A stretch of DNA of 64,000 nucleotides from Schizophyllum amplum (Eukaryota; Basidiomycota; Agaricomycetes; Agaricales; Schizophyllaceae). Made by a program: the position numbers and the translations under genes. Shown here one piece after another: positions 32,178-44,040 of this stretch (within the stretch, counting starts at the first letter, position 1; every line of letters begins with the position of its first letter). Where the stretch lies: NCBI GenBank assembly GCA_007026445.1, contig VDMD01000002.1, positions 1,612,001-1,676,000 on the forward strand, in the 5' to 3' direction. Below the pieces are notes generated by a model, which saw nothing but the letters and a program-made list of their open reading frames with translations, ran no database searches and was not told the DNA's origin.

Positions 32178-34879
32178 ATGCTCACTGCCATTGATATCTC
32201 CCCCATTATTTACCTTTTTCTCGGTTCCCCCATTCAATTGCTTACCGCACCGCCGTCGCCGTCCCCGTCCCCGCCGCTGCCGCTCACGATCGTTCCAGAC
32301 AAAATGACGCCGGCGGGATTGAAAACAAGACCGCGACCGTCTGCCCGCCCTCCTCCTTCGACCCCCACTGCGCCCATCTTCCGCGCGCGTCCAACCTCGT
32401 CCCGGTCGGCGGCGCCCTCGTCCCCCGCAACGATCGCCCGTCTCACGGATCGGACACCGATCTCCTCTCCTCCTTCCTCCCCTGCGTGATCGTGCTGCTA
32501 CTCATAATCCCGGCTTTCTACGCGCTCACGCGGCTGTACTCCTATCTTAAGAGGCTCCTCCTCCGCCTACGAGCACGTCGCATCAAGAAGAAGATGCGCT
32601 CGAAGGGGAAGCGGGCCCTCGGGGCGGCTTACCACCTTCCAGCCGGGACGACGCTGGAATTCAGGGTCCCGGACGAGAACGGTCAGCGAGACGCGTCTTG
32701 CGACTTTCAGGTCGAGACCTACCACATGTGAGTCTACTGCACGGTCTACCTCAGGCTTAACCGACTGACGCCGGGGCTCACAGTGGGGACATGAGCCTGC
32801 AGGAGCTCAAGGACCTGTGTAAGCGTTTGAACATCACCGGCCAGTCGAACACGAAGCGCGACGACCTACGCAACCTGTTGATCGCGTTCAGCGAATCTGG
32901 GCAGCAGGGTTGGAAAGATCGGTGAGCCAGTCGTACCTTCATTCACCTGGCTGGCTGACGAACCTCACTCAGATATGAGCCGACCAACACCAGGTCGCAC
33001 AAGGGTCCCGACAAGAACAAGGACTCGGGAAGGATCAAAGACTCTTACAAACGGTTATTCTCCATGCGCGTCTTTGGCAAAGCCCCCCAAGAGGACGACA
33101 GCGAGGGCGGCAGCTCTGGAAGGGCGCGGGATCATCGGCTCGTGTCACAGCTCGCGGTGATGGAGATGCAGGTGCGCGCCAAGTGGCCCCACTCCACGCC
33201 TCCAGCTCACGACAACCTTCACAGATCACTTCGACATGCGCAAATGCGCGAAACGACCCTGAGATCGACGCAGAGGGAAACGTTGTTGCCCTACGCCCAT
33301 TCAGTGAACTCGTCGACCCTTTTCACAGAGCCTACCCGCACGTAAGTTGGCAGCACTCGTTCCTTCTTCTACGCCTCTCTGACAATCACCTAGGGCGCCT
33401 CAGTGACCTCCACCCCTTCTGGCTCGATGCCTCTGCCTCCAGGTCTTGCTCCGCATCCAGGTCTTGCTACACCACCAGTAAGTTCTTCTCAATCGTCCTC
33501 GTGTGCAGCAAAGCTCAAACTTCATAGGCCTACACCCCGGCGGCGGTGGGGTACACAGGTTTTGCCTCGGCTCATGCCTCTACTCAACTATCGGGTGCCT
33601 CTGCCCAAGGCGCACACTTTTCGTCATCATCCAGCGCCAGCGAAGCCGTGGGTCGCATAAAACGGCGACTGAACGCGGTCGGGGTATGTCTATATCAGCG
33701 CTACCCCTTATCATCGTGCTCACGGAAAGCAAGGTCTATGATGAGGGGACAATTCAGGAGACCATCTCCGAAATGTTTGCCCTTATGTCGGGGCTTACGA
33801 TCGCCGATGCAAGGCCGGTCACCGTTGCGCCCCTGCCAGCCTCTGCTGCTCATGAACTCTCCGCTTCCGGACCAGTTATCCCCGTGCCCGCGCCCGCGCA
33901 CATCCATCAAGACTACTCAGGCGCCGCCAATTATGCGTGGCCTCATCCCAGCTCCATGCACTACAGCACTTCTTCGTCAACCGCATCGTCCTCCGCAGTG
34001 CGACCCTCGGAGTCCCGGTCCTTTGCAGGCTCGGTCTGCTCATCCGCCAATGAGACAAGTGCCATGTCAGTGGATGGGCGCAGCACGGGCTCTGGCTCGG
34101 AGATCATCTCGGCCTCTGGCTCGGAGATCATCTCGGCCTCTGGCTCGGAGATCGTCTCGGCCTCAACGTCTAAGTCTAGTCGCAGTGCCCGGAACGCGAC
34201 TGACAAGAAGAAAGACACGCTGACGTACAAGAAGAAAGACGGAACAGCTATCGTCTACAACGTTCACAGCCTCCCGGACGCTCCTTTCCTTTCATTCGCC
34301 TTCATGATCGATGTTCTCAATGCTATCTGGGGACCCCATCCGAACTTCGATCGAGAGAAGTACGTTGAGGCCGGGGTGCCTTTCTTGCTGGAGAAGGACC
34401 TCGCCATCCCGCTCTCGGAGTGGACTGGCTTGTACAAGGGCCACCGAACATACACCGGGCTCAAGAAACGTTTTTATGTCTTCCGGGTGGGTACATTGCC
34501 TTGCCCATCTCTCCAAAGCTGACGTTGTATATTTCTGTAGCTCGTGGTGCAGGAGTACCGAACGTTTCCCTCTCCGGAGGCTTTCGACGCTGAGCACCGT
34601 GGTCGGACGTGGACCGAAATCAAGAACATCTCGGCCAGCAAGCGGGGCGAGCGCCTGGTGGTCTTGGTTGCGCGGGTGCAGAACGCACTTGGCTGGACGT
34701 TCGGCCTGAAGGACAAAAACGCCATAGCGAAGCGTTACCTGCGCAGAGGAGACTCAGGGCTGCTAGTCGCTGTCGATGGTCAGCACCATGATCCTGACCT
34801 TGAGCTGCTTGAGGACATCCGTATCTACTACGAGGCCGACGCTGATGTCGATGGCGATGATGATGATGGTGATGAGTAG
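32178..34879 (+). CDS. SAP-domain protein with possible N-terminal membrane segment
   Basis: Phases join for exons ending/starting at 32727|32784-32921|32973-33171|33225-33341|33394-33477|33528-33683|33734-34486|34541-34879. The 5' end is unclear. The frame is open from about 32200, but the only ATG near (32178) is in another frame, joined only by a doubtful 38-nt intron. A hydrophobic stretch (CVIVLLLIIPAFYALTRLY) precedes a basic segment (RARRIKKKMRSKGKR). Residues of exon 2 form a SAP motif (MSLQELKDLCKRLNITG, then DDLRNLLIAF), a DNA-binding helix pair in known SAP proteins. The middle is Ser-rich with three copies of ASGSEII. The C-terminal 210 residues look globular (GPHPNFDREKY, TYTGLKKRFYVFR) but are unrecognised, and the protein ends in an Asp tract. 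Confidence 0.65.
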
Positions 34880-35559
34880 TTTGTCTGGACTTTGTCTTTG
34901 TGTAGTGCGTGCTGTCTTGACTTACATTTTTCTGCACATCTTGGGCTTTCCTTATCATCTATATCATACTTGCGACAAGCTATATAGTCTATGTACATAG
35001 TATTGTGTAGCCTTGACTGTGTTAACTATCATCTTGACCCATCCCACTCTTTTATGGGTGCTGTTGCACTGGTGGCGTCTGGCTGAGATTGCCAGTGATC
35101 TTATACGATGTGCACATAGAGAGTCTGGTCTGCGGTTAGGTGTCTTCCCAAGTATCGGGCAGAGCCATTGGGCTCGTTACAACCAGCTCTAACAATTCCT
35201 CTGTGCATAAGTGTGCATGAGACATTTCCACAGTTGCCCTACACACCCTCTACCAACACTTATAACACTACAGAGGTCGCGCAACCTGCCCTAGTGACGT
35301 CGAGCATACTGAGTATACCCTGGGTCAAGCCTTTCAGAACTCATCGAGTATGACCAGCGGTCTTCATCCCCCTTCGAAAACCAGTGGCCTACATGTCGCG
35401 CATGGGAATCGTAATGCCTGACCGCAACGTCAGAATATTGCGCCGTCGTAAACAGAACTTTCAACGCACCGTACCGGTGTAGATGATCACGGCCAACATA
35501 AAGAGCTTGTGGGTGGCATGGCCCGAGCCAGCGTCCGCGTCCACAATGTGATCGTCCGA
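34880..35559. other. Spacer, no gene seen
   Basis: This includes the AT-rich 3' UTR of the SAP gene. No supported gene is seen. Confidence 0.35.
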
Positions 35560-35569
35560 AAGATCACGG

Positions 35570-36048
35570 ACCGTGGACGTGGTCAACGTGCACCGTCGGT
35601 GGTGCGGCCGAAACAAAGCTGCCGATCTTGGTAGAGGACGATGACCTTATCGAAGACATTGTAGGCGGACTGCAATGCCTGGTATATGGCAATGAGCGCT
35701 GTGGACCCGGTGAACTTGGTCTGCAGATGCAGGGTGCGGATGAACTCGAGGGCGGTGGCAGAGTCAAGACCCCGCATTGAGTTGTCTCCACAGTTGGTGA
35801 TCCGGTTCGTCAGAGTTGAGAGTTCCGCTCGAGGTCCTGGGATAGAGCATCGGGCATGGAGCTCGTCGGCGAAAGAGTTCGCTCGTCGTTGGACGATTGA
35901 GCTTGCTTGTCATTGGGTATTGTACTCATGTACTCATCGTCGTCGGGAGCCAGTATCGTCCGGGCTGAGGCGCGATGACGGGGTGGAGATTGAGCTCGCC
36001 TGTTGCCATGGGATGGAGTGCCAAACTCGTTGTTGGGAGCGCTCATCT
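35570..36048 (-). pseudogene. Relic of a PDR-type (ABCG) ABC transporter
   Basis: On the minus strand, 35777-35583 encodes the segment just after Walker B of the first nucleotide-binding domain: MRGLDSATALEFIRTL, then IAIYQALQSAYNVFDKVIVL and LCFGRT. These are hallmark PDR transporter sequences. Full genes have about 1,450 residues. The signature motif, Walker A and all membrane helices are missing. The Asp/Ser-rich leader before it (ATG at 36046, MSAPNNEFGTP) resembles a transporter N-terminus but ends in a stop shortly before the ATPase fragment, as if the first 300 or so codons of the domain were deleted. Broken and surely not a working pump. Confidence 0.75.
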
Positions 36049-36639
36049 TCTTGGAATGGAGCTTGACGATCAGCGAGGATGGGGCCTTGACGCTGTGGGA
36101 CCAAGTTCATCGTCGGGGTCAGAGCTCGTTGTCGGAAATGAAACAGCGGCGAACTAAAGGGAATTAGAGCGCGGGGGGAAGAAATGTCAACGAATTGGGG
36201 CGGACAACACAATGAACGGGGAAGCAAAGAATTACAAGCAAACACTCAAGACTTACACATCAGTCGACGACACCGTGTCCCAGGGACTCATGTCGAGCAG
36301 GACTCCGCATCTACTCTTTTGCGTCAGATGATCAGCTCCGCAATTTTTGTTGCCCAGGGCGCGAGCAGTTTCCTGTAAGTTTTCACGGCATGCTTCGATC
36401 TCGTCTCGACCCTGTGGATCAATCAATATCTTTCAATGAAGAGAAGTCACTGCATGCCTACCGTCAGCAAATTGAGGTATCACCATTGGGCTGCGTCGTA
36501 TGGATCTGGAATACGGTGGTGATAGCCATATGCAGGTAATTTGCTTCGGGTTGAGGGTGTGCAATGGTTGTCGACGGGATACATGCGACCCGGAACTGAA
36601 ACCCGTGTTCAGCAAGGATTCACCAGATATGACGGCGCA

Positions 36640-37760
36640 AGCCACTCACCATAGAAGGTCGGGAGACCGCGCCGTCAACCTCAGCGAGTCGGTAAGCTCC
36701 TCCCCGCGTGCGCTTGATAACGACCATAGGACCAATACACCGCGGCATCCACTTCGGACTGTCGTGCTTGCCGTACCGCTTGTTCTTGACGAGCACGAGC
36801 TGACCCGGCTGGAAGTCGTAATGGCGAACATGCTTCTCGCTTCGGCACTGGAACTTCTGGATGGACCTGTAGCGGGCGGCAACGACCCGATTGTAGATCT
36901 AGGCCAGATCCTCCTCGCGCTTCTCGAGTTGGCGGCACGGTAGGCGATGAGCTCGGCGCTCGACGTCCTCTCCATGACGGGCGACATCATCCACGTAGCC
37001 TCGGTAATGTCGAAGGGCAACAGCGACTCCGTTCCGTGAGCCATTTGATAAGGCGACAGACCTGTCGAGCGCTTGATGGTCGTGCGCTCGGCCCAGAAAA
37101 CGTATGGTGGGTGATGCTGAATCTTTGCCAGGTTCCCCTCGCATACGTGGATAAGCGCTTCACGGACGTCGCGATGTGGTCTCTCGATGACGCCGTTCGC
37201 CTGCGAGTTGTAGGCCGAGATGCGGAGGTGATGAATCTTGTACTTCACGGCGATCATAGCTGGTCCGTTGTCGCTGACGATCTCCTCCACAGCGCTCCAT
37301 CGACACAGGACCTCCTTGAAGAGCCATCTCCCGACCGTCTGTCCCGTCTCCTTCGTCAATCCCCTCCACTCCGGCCAATCGGTAAGGCTATACCTCCCAT
37401 GCAAAATGTAGTAGCGCCAGCCCCCGCTCGACTTCTTGGGCAAGAAGAATGCGTCGACGTGGATCTTGCGGAAGAGACCGCCTGGCATGGCGACGACCGG
37501 TGGTATGACGACCTTGGCGAGCTCGCGCGTCTGACAAACATGGCATGTATCGACGTACCACTTGACGTCGGCCTCGAGTGTCCGCCACCAGAAGCGATCT
37601 GCGATGCGGCGGCGCGTCTGCCAGTAGAGTTTGTGGGCGAGGTCGTGCGCCTGTCGGGAGCTGATGCCGTCGTTGTGGTTCGCGTTGGAAGAGATGGCCT
37701 CCGCGGACGAAGAATCGCGACACGCGCTTAATGAAGCGCTCCATCTCCTTCCCCTCCATC
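36640..37760 (-). pseudogene. Gypsy integrase
   Basis: Frameshifted pieces give an H2C2 zinc-binding end (DTCHVCQTRE, about 37535), the core with VDAFFLPKKSSGG (first Asp), EEIVSDNGPAM (second Asp) and ISAYNSQANGVIERPHRD (catalytic Glu), then the tail WAERTTIKRSTGLSPYQMAHG. All three catalytic acidic residues can be seen, but the frame changes at about 37500 and 36930. Confidence 0.8.
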
Positions 37761-38172
37761 TTCCCCGGCACCTCCAGCGTTTCCAAGAACCCCTTCACCT
37801 TCACCAACTCCTCGTCCTTCGCCTTGCCCTCCTTCGTTGTCGGCAGTCCCTCATCCTCTGCCATCCCTCCTCCTCCCTCTCCTTCGCCGAATCCTCCCAC
37901 AGCAAATGCCCAGCCCGTCTTCGCAAACGCACCCTCGCGCTCCCAGGACATCCCTTCCATCTTCCTTGCCCCTGTACCTTTCCCATCGTTCTCTCGCTCC
38001 CCAATACTCTTCGTCGTGCAAATAGCGGCCTTCGTGTTTTTGATCGAAGCATTGTTCTGGTTCTTGTTGTGCCACGTATGTTGTTCTCGTCGATGTTGTT
38101 CTCGTGAGCGTTGTCGATAGCGCGCGGCGGCGTAGAGAGCCTTGTTCTTCGGCCTGACTGCCTGATCTCCCT

Positions 38173-38505
38173 TCAACCCAGCCTTCTCCGTGATACCCGA
38201 CTGATCCTGCTTTCCTTCGACGTGATCACCTCCTCCCCTCTTGCAATGCTCTGCGCAACCCAAACTCCGCACTGTGATATCTCGTCCACCCACTCCTCCG
38301 CGTCGTCCTCATACACCTGGTCGTCCGTCGCCCTCCTCCTCGATAGTCCATCGGCGGCGCCGTGTTGCGCGGCCGGCACGCGCTTGAGCTCGAAGTTGAA
38401 CATGAGAATCGCGGCAATCCATTGATTCATTGGCGCGTTCGGATGGACGTCCGGGTTGTTGAACATACCCTTGATGTAGCGCGCGTCGACCTCGAGTGTA
38501 AACAT
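38173..38505 (-). pseudogene. Gypsy RNase H fragment
   Basis: The sequence contains FTLEVDARYIKGMFNNPD, WIAAILMFNFELKRVPA and HGAADGLSRR, the C-terminal half of a Ty3/gypsy RNase H (last catalytic Asp in the GxADxLSR motif). It is followed by an acidic spacer before the integrase. Confidence 0.8.
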
Positions 38506-38645
38506 AGGTAGGCCAACAATGTAGAGCTCGACGCTGTTGAGGGCTTGGAAGACGCCTTAAAGCTCGAGCTTCCCCTGCGAGTTACTTGCTCGCGCGCTCG
38601 TTCCGCGTTATCGAGCCAAGTCGCGCGGGTCGTCGTTGCTGTTGA

Positions 38646-39248
38646 TCATCGAGCTGCAGAAGGATATTGCGGACAGCGATGTGCTACGAGTCGACCGCGA
38701 GAATGACGCCTTCGGGCCGCTTGTAGTCGATAGGCCGAATCGCGCCGCACTTCTTCACCGCCTGATTCGTCTCCTCCATCGCGTCCTCCTTCTCCTTCCC
38801 CCACTTGAACTGGGCACCGTTCCTTGTCAACTCCGTCAACGGCCCCGTGATCTCCGCCAGCTTCCAAATCCACAATGTCACTCCAACCGTCCCCAGAAAC
38901 CCTCCGCGCAACCCAAGACCTGCTCCCAACTGCTGTTTGCGCACTGCATCCGTAAGACACGCGCTGTGTTCGACGGAAAGCCCAGCTCCTGCCACAAGTC
39001 CTTCGCATAACGACAATCTCCGAACCATGGTCGAGCAATGCGTCCTCCTCGTGTCCGTTCGCAAACACAACCCGAATCTCCCAGAGCGGCGTGACGAAGT
39101 CAACGACCGACTGAGCTGCTGCCGAAGCAACCAGTGGCTTTCCCTCATCCTCGCCGGTAGTATTTGCAGCTCGGACGACGCGGGTGAAGTTCGTCATCTC
39201 CTTCCGCAGTTTGCCGCTCACTGCAAGCAGATCCCCTACGGGCACCAA
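38646..39248 (-). pseudogene. Gypsy protease start fused to end of reverse transcriptase
   Basis: The protease active-site region is ALLDHGSEIVVMR (normally D[ST]GSE; here Asp-His). After a frameshift the text continues KDLWQELGFPSNTARVLRM and stops at LGCAEG. It then joins directly to GFLGTVGVTLWI and KLAEITGPLTELTRNG, the thumb/connection of reverse transcriptase. Everything between, including the YxDD palm, is gone. Confidence 0.75.
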
Positions 39249-39437
39249 AACGACAGCATCGCATATGCGTTGTCGAAGTTCTGCCGCAATACCTGGACGC
39301 GACGCACGGCTTTGTTACGCGTGGGCGGGCTGGGTGGCTGGCCTTGCGTTGTCCGCTCCATCATCGGCACCTGTTGAGTCAGCGTGAACACGGGCGGTGG
39401 CCTCCTTAGTCGCCTTCAGCGCCTCTCCCTCCTCTGC

Positions 39438-40244
39438 TTAGACACCTCGCTGACCTCGGCTTGCTCGAGCTTGCGCTCTCGTCACTGCAAGCCCTCGTGC
39501 TTCCCCTGCATCCTCTATCGCTTTGCCTCCATCCTCGCCCTGCTGCAACTTGACGAATGCCTCCCAGACAATACCCTCCGAGTCCGTGTCACTCTCGTTC
39601 CCATCAAACTCGTCATGTCCCTCGGTATCCCCAACCGGCTCCTTGAGGGCATCATCCTGTACCTCCTCGATGACGGCGTGCGTGTCCGCGGTCGGAAGCC
39701 GCTCACAATGAATGAAGGATGCGCGCCCAACATTGGCGGGAGCCGGTGGCTGTGGCTGTATAGGCGGTTCTGCACGGATAACCAGCGGCCCGTTGTACTG
39801 TACGTCGACCTCCGTCTTCCATCCACCTCGTCCTGGGAGCCGTACGCGCTGCCCGTGCAATTCGGGAGGGAGCTCGCACTCGAGCGGGAGATATATGATG
39901 TCACGCTCGCCACGAACTACGCGTCCTGCGTTGACATATGCCTGAAGCTCCTGGCACTCGTTCTTCATGGGGTCTGGGTCGTCACAGAAGAAGCAGAGCT
40001 CCGATCGAGGTAGTGCGCCGTAAGCCGGGCCTAAACGGTAAGGACGTTGCTGCCGGTAGTAGGATGATCCCGCGCGTGGCTGATAGGTTGAAGGGTGCTG
40101 ATACGATGGATGCGCGCGTTGCTGCTGTTGGTAGGGCGATCCTGTAAGAGGCTGCTGACGATAGTGATACGCATTTGCGGTCGGAATCGGCTTATACGGA
40201 TTGTATGATTGCGCCGAGGAGTACGGTGGATACGGTGGTGACAT
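39438..40244 (-). pseudogene. Gypsy gag C-terminus with altered zinc knuckle
   Basis: A Pro/Tyr/Gln-rich stretch (PYQQQQRAHPSYQ) leads into CFFCDDPDPMKNEC. This is the C-x2-C-x4-H-x4-C zinc knuckle with Pro where the His should be, so zinc binding is likely lost. Downstream segments (GQRVRLPGRGGWKTEVDVQY, IVWEAFVKLQQ) are the usual spacer before protease. Confidence 0.7.
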
Positions 40245-40868
40245 CGCGTACGGAGGCGCATGAGGATGAGGTGGCCCGTGGAGGCGGATACGTGCCCACT
40301 GGTCCCGAATATGCAGTCTTCAGTGCTGAGTACACGCTCGATGGTGCCGCATAATAGGTGTCAGCCTGCAGCGATGACGAGCACGGTGCCGGTACCGACG
40401 AGGGTGGTTGTGCTGGTGCTGATACGGTCACCGCCGATTCGGCGACACGGGGAGCCCGGATGTTGTCGGCCATGCGCGGAACCAACACGACGAGCTGCGC
40501 GTACACTGCGGCGCACACAATATCCGTGACCTTCAGTTTCTCCAGGCGCGCAGCCAGTGCGTCGATGTCGCTAATCTGCGGCACTCGGTCGACCACCTTC
40601 GTCCGCACCTCCGCATGCACCTCTTCTTCTCCTTCGTCTTCACAAAGACCTCCTCCTCAGACTCGTCCCTCGTGCCTTCCTCATCCGACGAGTCCTCCTT
40701 CTTCACTGGCGACGGTGCCCTCAACTTCGCCACTTGCGCCTTGGCCTTCAGCCTAGCGACGTCCCTCTCCCAACGATTCTCATCCGGGTTAGCATCGTAC
40801 ACATCCTCCGAGAATAAGATCTTGCTCGCAGAACGCACCTGATCAACAGAGGGATAGAACCTGATGTC

Positions 40869-41345
40869 CTAGTTGGTGTCTTTCCTGTTCATGACACGGT
40901 AGTTTTTGAGAGCCTGCTGCGTGGTGTCGGGCAAACCGCCGAACAAGTACCGATTCGCCTCTTGCTGACTGATATGACCCTCCGCAAGCAGGTGCTTCGT
41001 GGCAGGCTTGAAGCGACGATACCATTCCATGACGTCGCCGTGAGTCTTCGTCGGTAGCTGAGCGTCGAGAGCCGACATATTCTGCAACTGGATGACGGAG
41101 TAGCAAGTCCCCTTGCGAGCGCCCGGGTATGAGTCGTAGCTGGCGCCCTTGTAGTCCTGCCACGTCTTCGACCGATCGGCGTACTCGTCAACAGCCCTCC
41201 ATAACTGCTTCGTCCGCTCCGAGTCGAGAAAGCGCGTGACCTGTCGCTTCTTCGCCTGGTCGTTGGCCTGGTAGTCGATGATAGCCGCCTCGTACTCCGT
41301 GAACGAGGCCCTACACATCTGGGGATGAAGCTCAGTGGAAAACAC
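40869..41345 (-). pseudogene. Gypsy gag fragment
   Basis: A 158-residue open stretch with the retrotransposon gag pattern (FTEYEAAIIDYQ, RFLDSERTKQLWRAVDEYA, GDVMEWYRRFKPA, LFGGLPD). A frame change follows at about 40865, after which gag continues in 40838-40533 (SASKILFSEDVYD, acidic with KKEDSSDEEGT). The ORF lacks the stop-free link to pol that a live element would have. Confidence 0.7.
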
Positions 41346-41778
41346 AGGCTACCATGCAGACGGCGCACCTGCTTCAAGCCCTGAATCAGGCGCCAGCAGA
41401 CCTCACTGGCAGGCGCGCCTCCCACGACCCCCTTCCTGTATGTGTCCAGCTAAAGATGGTGGCGCGGGCACCAGAATGCTTGCGCTTTTCTTAGATAGTG
41501 TCGGCTTCCTAAGGTCATCTGAGGACATGCGCGTGTGCGACACAATTCTGGGGGAAGAGTGAACTGAGCTGCTTGGATGACGGTAGGGTAGGGAGGTGGT
41601 GGGCGTCTGGACATAACATCAATCAATGATCGTGGCAGAGACCAAAATGTGCCAGTAGTGTTTGATTGCAGTCTTCAATCCCGCCATGACTTTGAGCGTC
41701 ATTTCTTCAGTAGGAGAGGCGGGCGACGAAATCAAGATGTGCCAATCAAGAACAAGAGATACATCACTGAACTACAAC

Positions 41779-43648
41779 TTAATCGGAGTCCGACACTTCT
41801 ATCACACTACTGGGGGAGGGCGGGGTCCATAAAGTACTATCTTCCTCCCCATCGTCGGTGAGGTCAATAACCATTGGCTCTACTTGTTTGGGCATGGCAT
41901 TGAGAAACTGCCGAGGGTTGTCAGCCAATGGTGAAATGATGAGGAAAATCTCGCACCTTGGTGTAATCCACCCGCGTGCTGGCATCGCGGTCCTGCTGAA
42001 GCTGGTAGGCCAAACCGGGATCAAGGTCACAAAACGACGCCAAGTATGCGGATAGGCCGTAGTCAATGACATGCAGCGGTATCTTGTATGTGGTCCGACG
42101 GTCTGGCGCGGGTGAAGGCAAAGCTTCATGTATTGATTTTCTGAACACAGCATGGACCGCGTCCACGAGAGGGGATGTGTCGACCTCAATTCCTATCAAT
42201 GGTAGGCTTCCGAAGTCTTTGCTCTTCGCCAAGCGACTGACAGCCTTGTGACCAGGGCTGTTGGGTACTATTGCCCAATCCCGCTTGTCTGGCTGCAGGA
42301 ACATGAGGATGGTCGAATGATGGACAAAAGGGGTCGGCTTACCAGTAGAAGTTGCTGCACGAGTAAGCCTTTATATAGGTTTGCGAGCGACTTCTTGTAC
42401 AGGGTATGAAATGTGCGCAGCCCCAGTCTCGTGCTGCAATTCAGCAAAATCCCGGTCAAGGAAGGCCGACGCCGCTGGAAAGACAGTGCTTGAAGTTTGG
42501 AAGAGTTGATTGGGGGAGCATAGTAAGCCCAAACCACCTCCGCATTCGGGAAGTCAACCGGCACCCTCACTCGCTTCGCTATCTTGAAGCAGGCAGCATC
42601 GAGTTTGCCAGAGAGGTTCTCGCACAGCTCGCGGATCAGTCTCTTACGCCAAGGCTGGATATTGACATGAAAGTCATCCTTCCCGCAGCGTACTACTTCC
42701 AGGAGTTGGTCACCAAGGTCTGTCTGGGCGAGGGCAAGCGCAATTCTACGACCGACGCCAGGGAGACCATTCTGATCATGAGTTAGACCCAGGCCACCCA
42801 CAAAGTACTTTGCTTACATCATAGTCTCCTCCACAAATAAGCGCATAAACAATCCAGCCGGAAGATTTAACGCCTATGTTCTTCTCGATCTCCTTGGCGT
42901 TGTAAAGCTCTACATGCCCAGGCGAGCCCGCAACAGTTCTATAAGGCGGTTCAGATGGTCATTGCACTTCCAATAATCTTCGAAACTCACCTTCTTATGA
43001 CATGAGTTGCGCCAAACGCCCATACATCAGAATCCGCAGACCAAACGATGTCCAGAGCCCCTTTCTGCTGGAGCATGCACATCTCTGCCTCGGCATCGCC
43101 TTTTGCCTCCATGGGAGTCAGTAGGGTACAGCTTCTGGGGATAAGAAGGCTTCGCACTTGGTATGACTTATAGCCAAAGTCTCCGATCATCTCCTTACAA
43201 GCCGGAGTCAACCAATGCTCATGCTTGATCACCCGCTTGCCTCGCTTGAGGATGGGCTTATCCCGCCCGTCAAAGACAAAGGCAAGGTTGACAGGAAGAC
43301 AGAGGGATCGGGTAAGGAAATGGTACAGAGCGCCGACGTCCGCATTCTTGGCCCATTGCCGGTTGGGAGACTTGCCAGCACGAGTATGAACGGCGTTGAC
43401 GGTGTAGATGAACCCACTAGATAATCCTCAGTTTGTGGTGCAAGTTATGTTTTAAGGGAACCTACAGCACGTCCACGCCAATCGTCAAATCACGGCTTCT
43501 GGCAGAGTCAACCAGGGGGCCTTCCCGGACACACAGCTCGGCGTAGCTCCTTGTCTCCATGGTAGGACATATGATCTAAGTTGTCCTCAGTCTCTGATAT
43601 AACTCGGAAGGCGATGCAACGCACCGGCCATAGCTCTGTAATACCCAT
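41779..43648 (-). CDS. XPG/Rad2-like structure-specific nuclease with C-terminal SUMO-interaction-like motifs
   Basis: Exons 43648-43625, 43575-43466, 43416-43158, 43106-42991, 42938-42818, 42771-42343, 42292-41957 and 41907-41779 give 1524 nt, 507 residues. The start MGITELWP is the XPG-family N-terminus. Catalytic acids are in place: Asp43 (TIGVD), Asp94 (AFVFDG), Glu137/Glu139 (KGDAEAE), Asp156/Asp158 (WSADSD) and the GGDYD motif at 205-209, followed by a helix-hairpin-helix-like NGLPGVGRRIA. It should cut flap or junction DNA, as GEN1/FEN1 relatives do (family knowledge). The last 40 residues carry PMVIDLTDDGEE and SVIEVSDSD, both fitting SUMO-interaction motifs. It belongs to the large agaricomycete PIN-like nuclease group and has a paralogue at 58821. 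Confidence 0.85.
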
Positions 43649-44040
43649 AGTGATGAAGGCAAGAAGAGAGAAAGGAGGGTCTGGAACAGGGAGGGTCAGC
43701 GCCACCGGATAAGACCCAATCGGTGCGGCAACAAATGCTTCCACCTCCTCCACGTGACCACCACGGCTTTGCTCACCAGGCAAAGGTTGCTGCAACAAGT
43801 TCCATGCTGCCCTCACAATGATACCAGAAGAGCTGACATGAGGGCATGGCTTGCCCTCCAGGTGCGCAGAGAGGTCTTCCTGTTGTTCAGGATCTTCTCA
43901 ATATTCAGTGATTCCTAATGGACGCGTTAGCATTAACTCCAACACAATGTAACACTGGAGGAAACTCACACTGGTTATGGTCCTCCGCCTCGGCTATCTA
44001 TCTTTGAAGAACCCAGCCCTACAGTCGTGTGGGAGGCAGC
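43649..44040. other. Leader region of XPG-like gene
   Basis: This is the probable promoter and 5' UTR. No TATA box or other element is recognised. Confidence 0.3.

Larger units (their letters stand above)
36500..41450 (-). mobile_element. Degenerate Ty3/gypsy LTR retrotransposon
   Basis: Read on the minus strand the order is gag (41345-40190), CCHC-type nucleocapsid (40244-39438), protease (about 39248-38900), end of reverse transcriptase plus RNase H (38900-38173), then integrase (about 37750-36640). This order (integrase last) is Ty3/gypsy. Frameshifts separate the parts. The catalytic fingers and palm of reverse transcriptase are absent. I could not see flanking LTRs by eye. It lies next to the ABC transporter relic. 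Confidence 0.85.
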
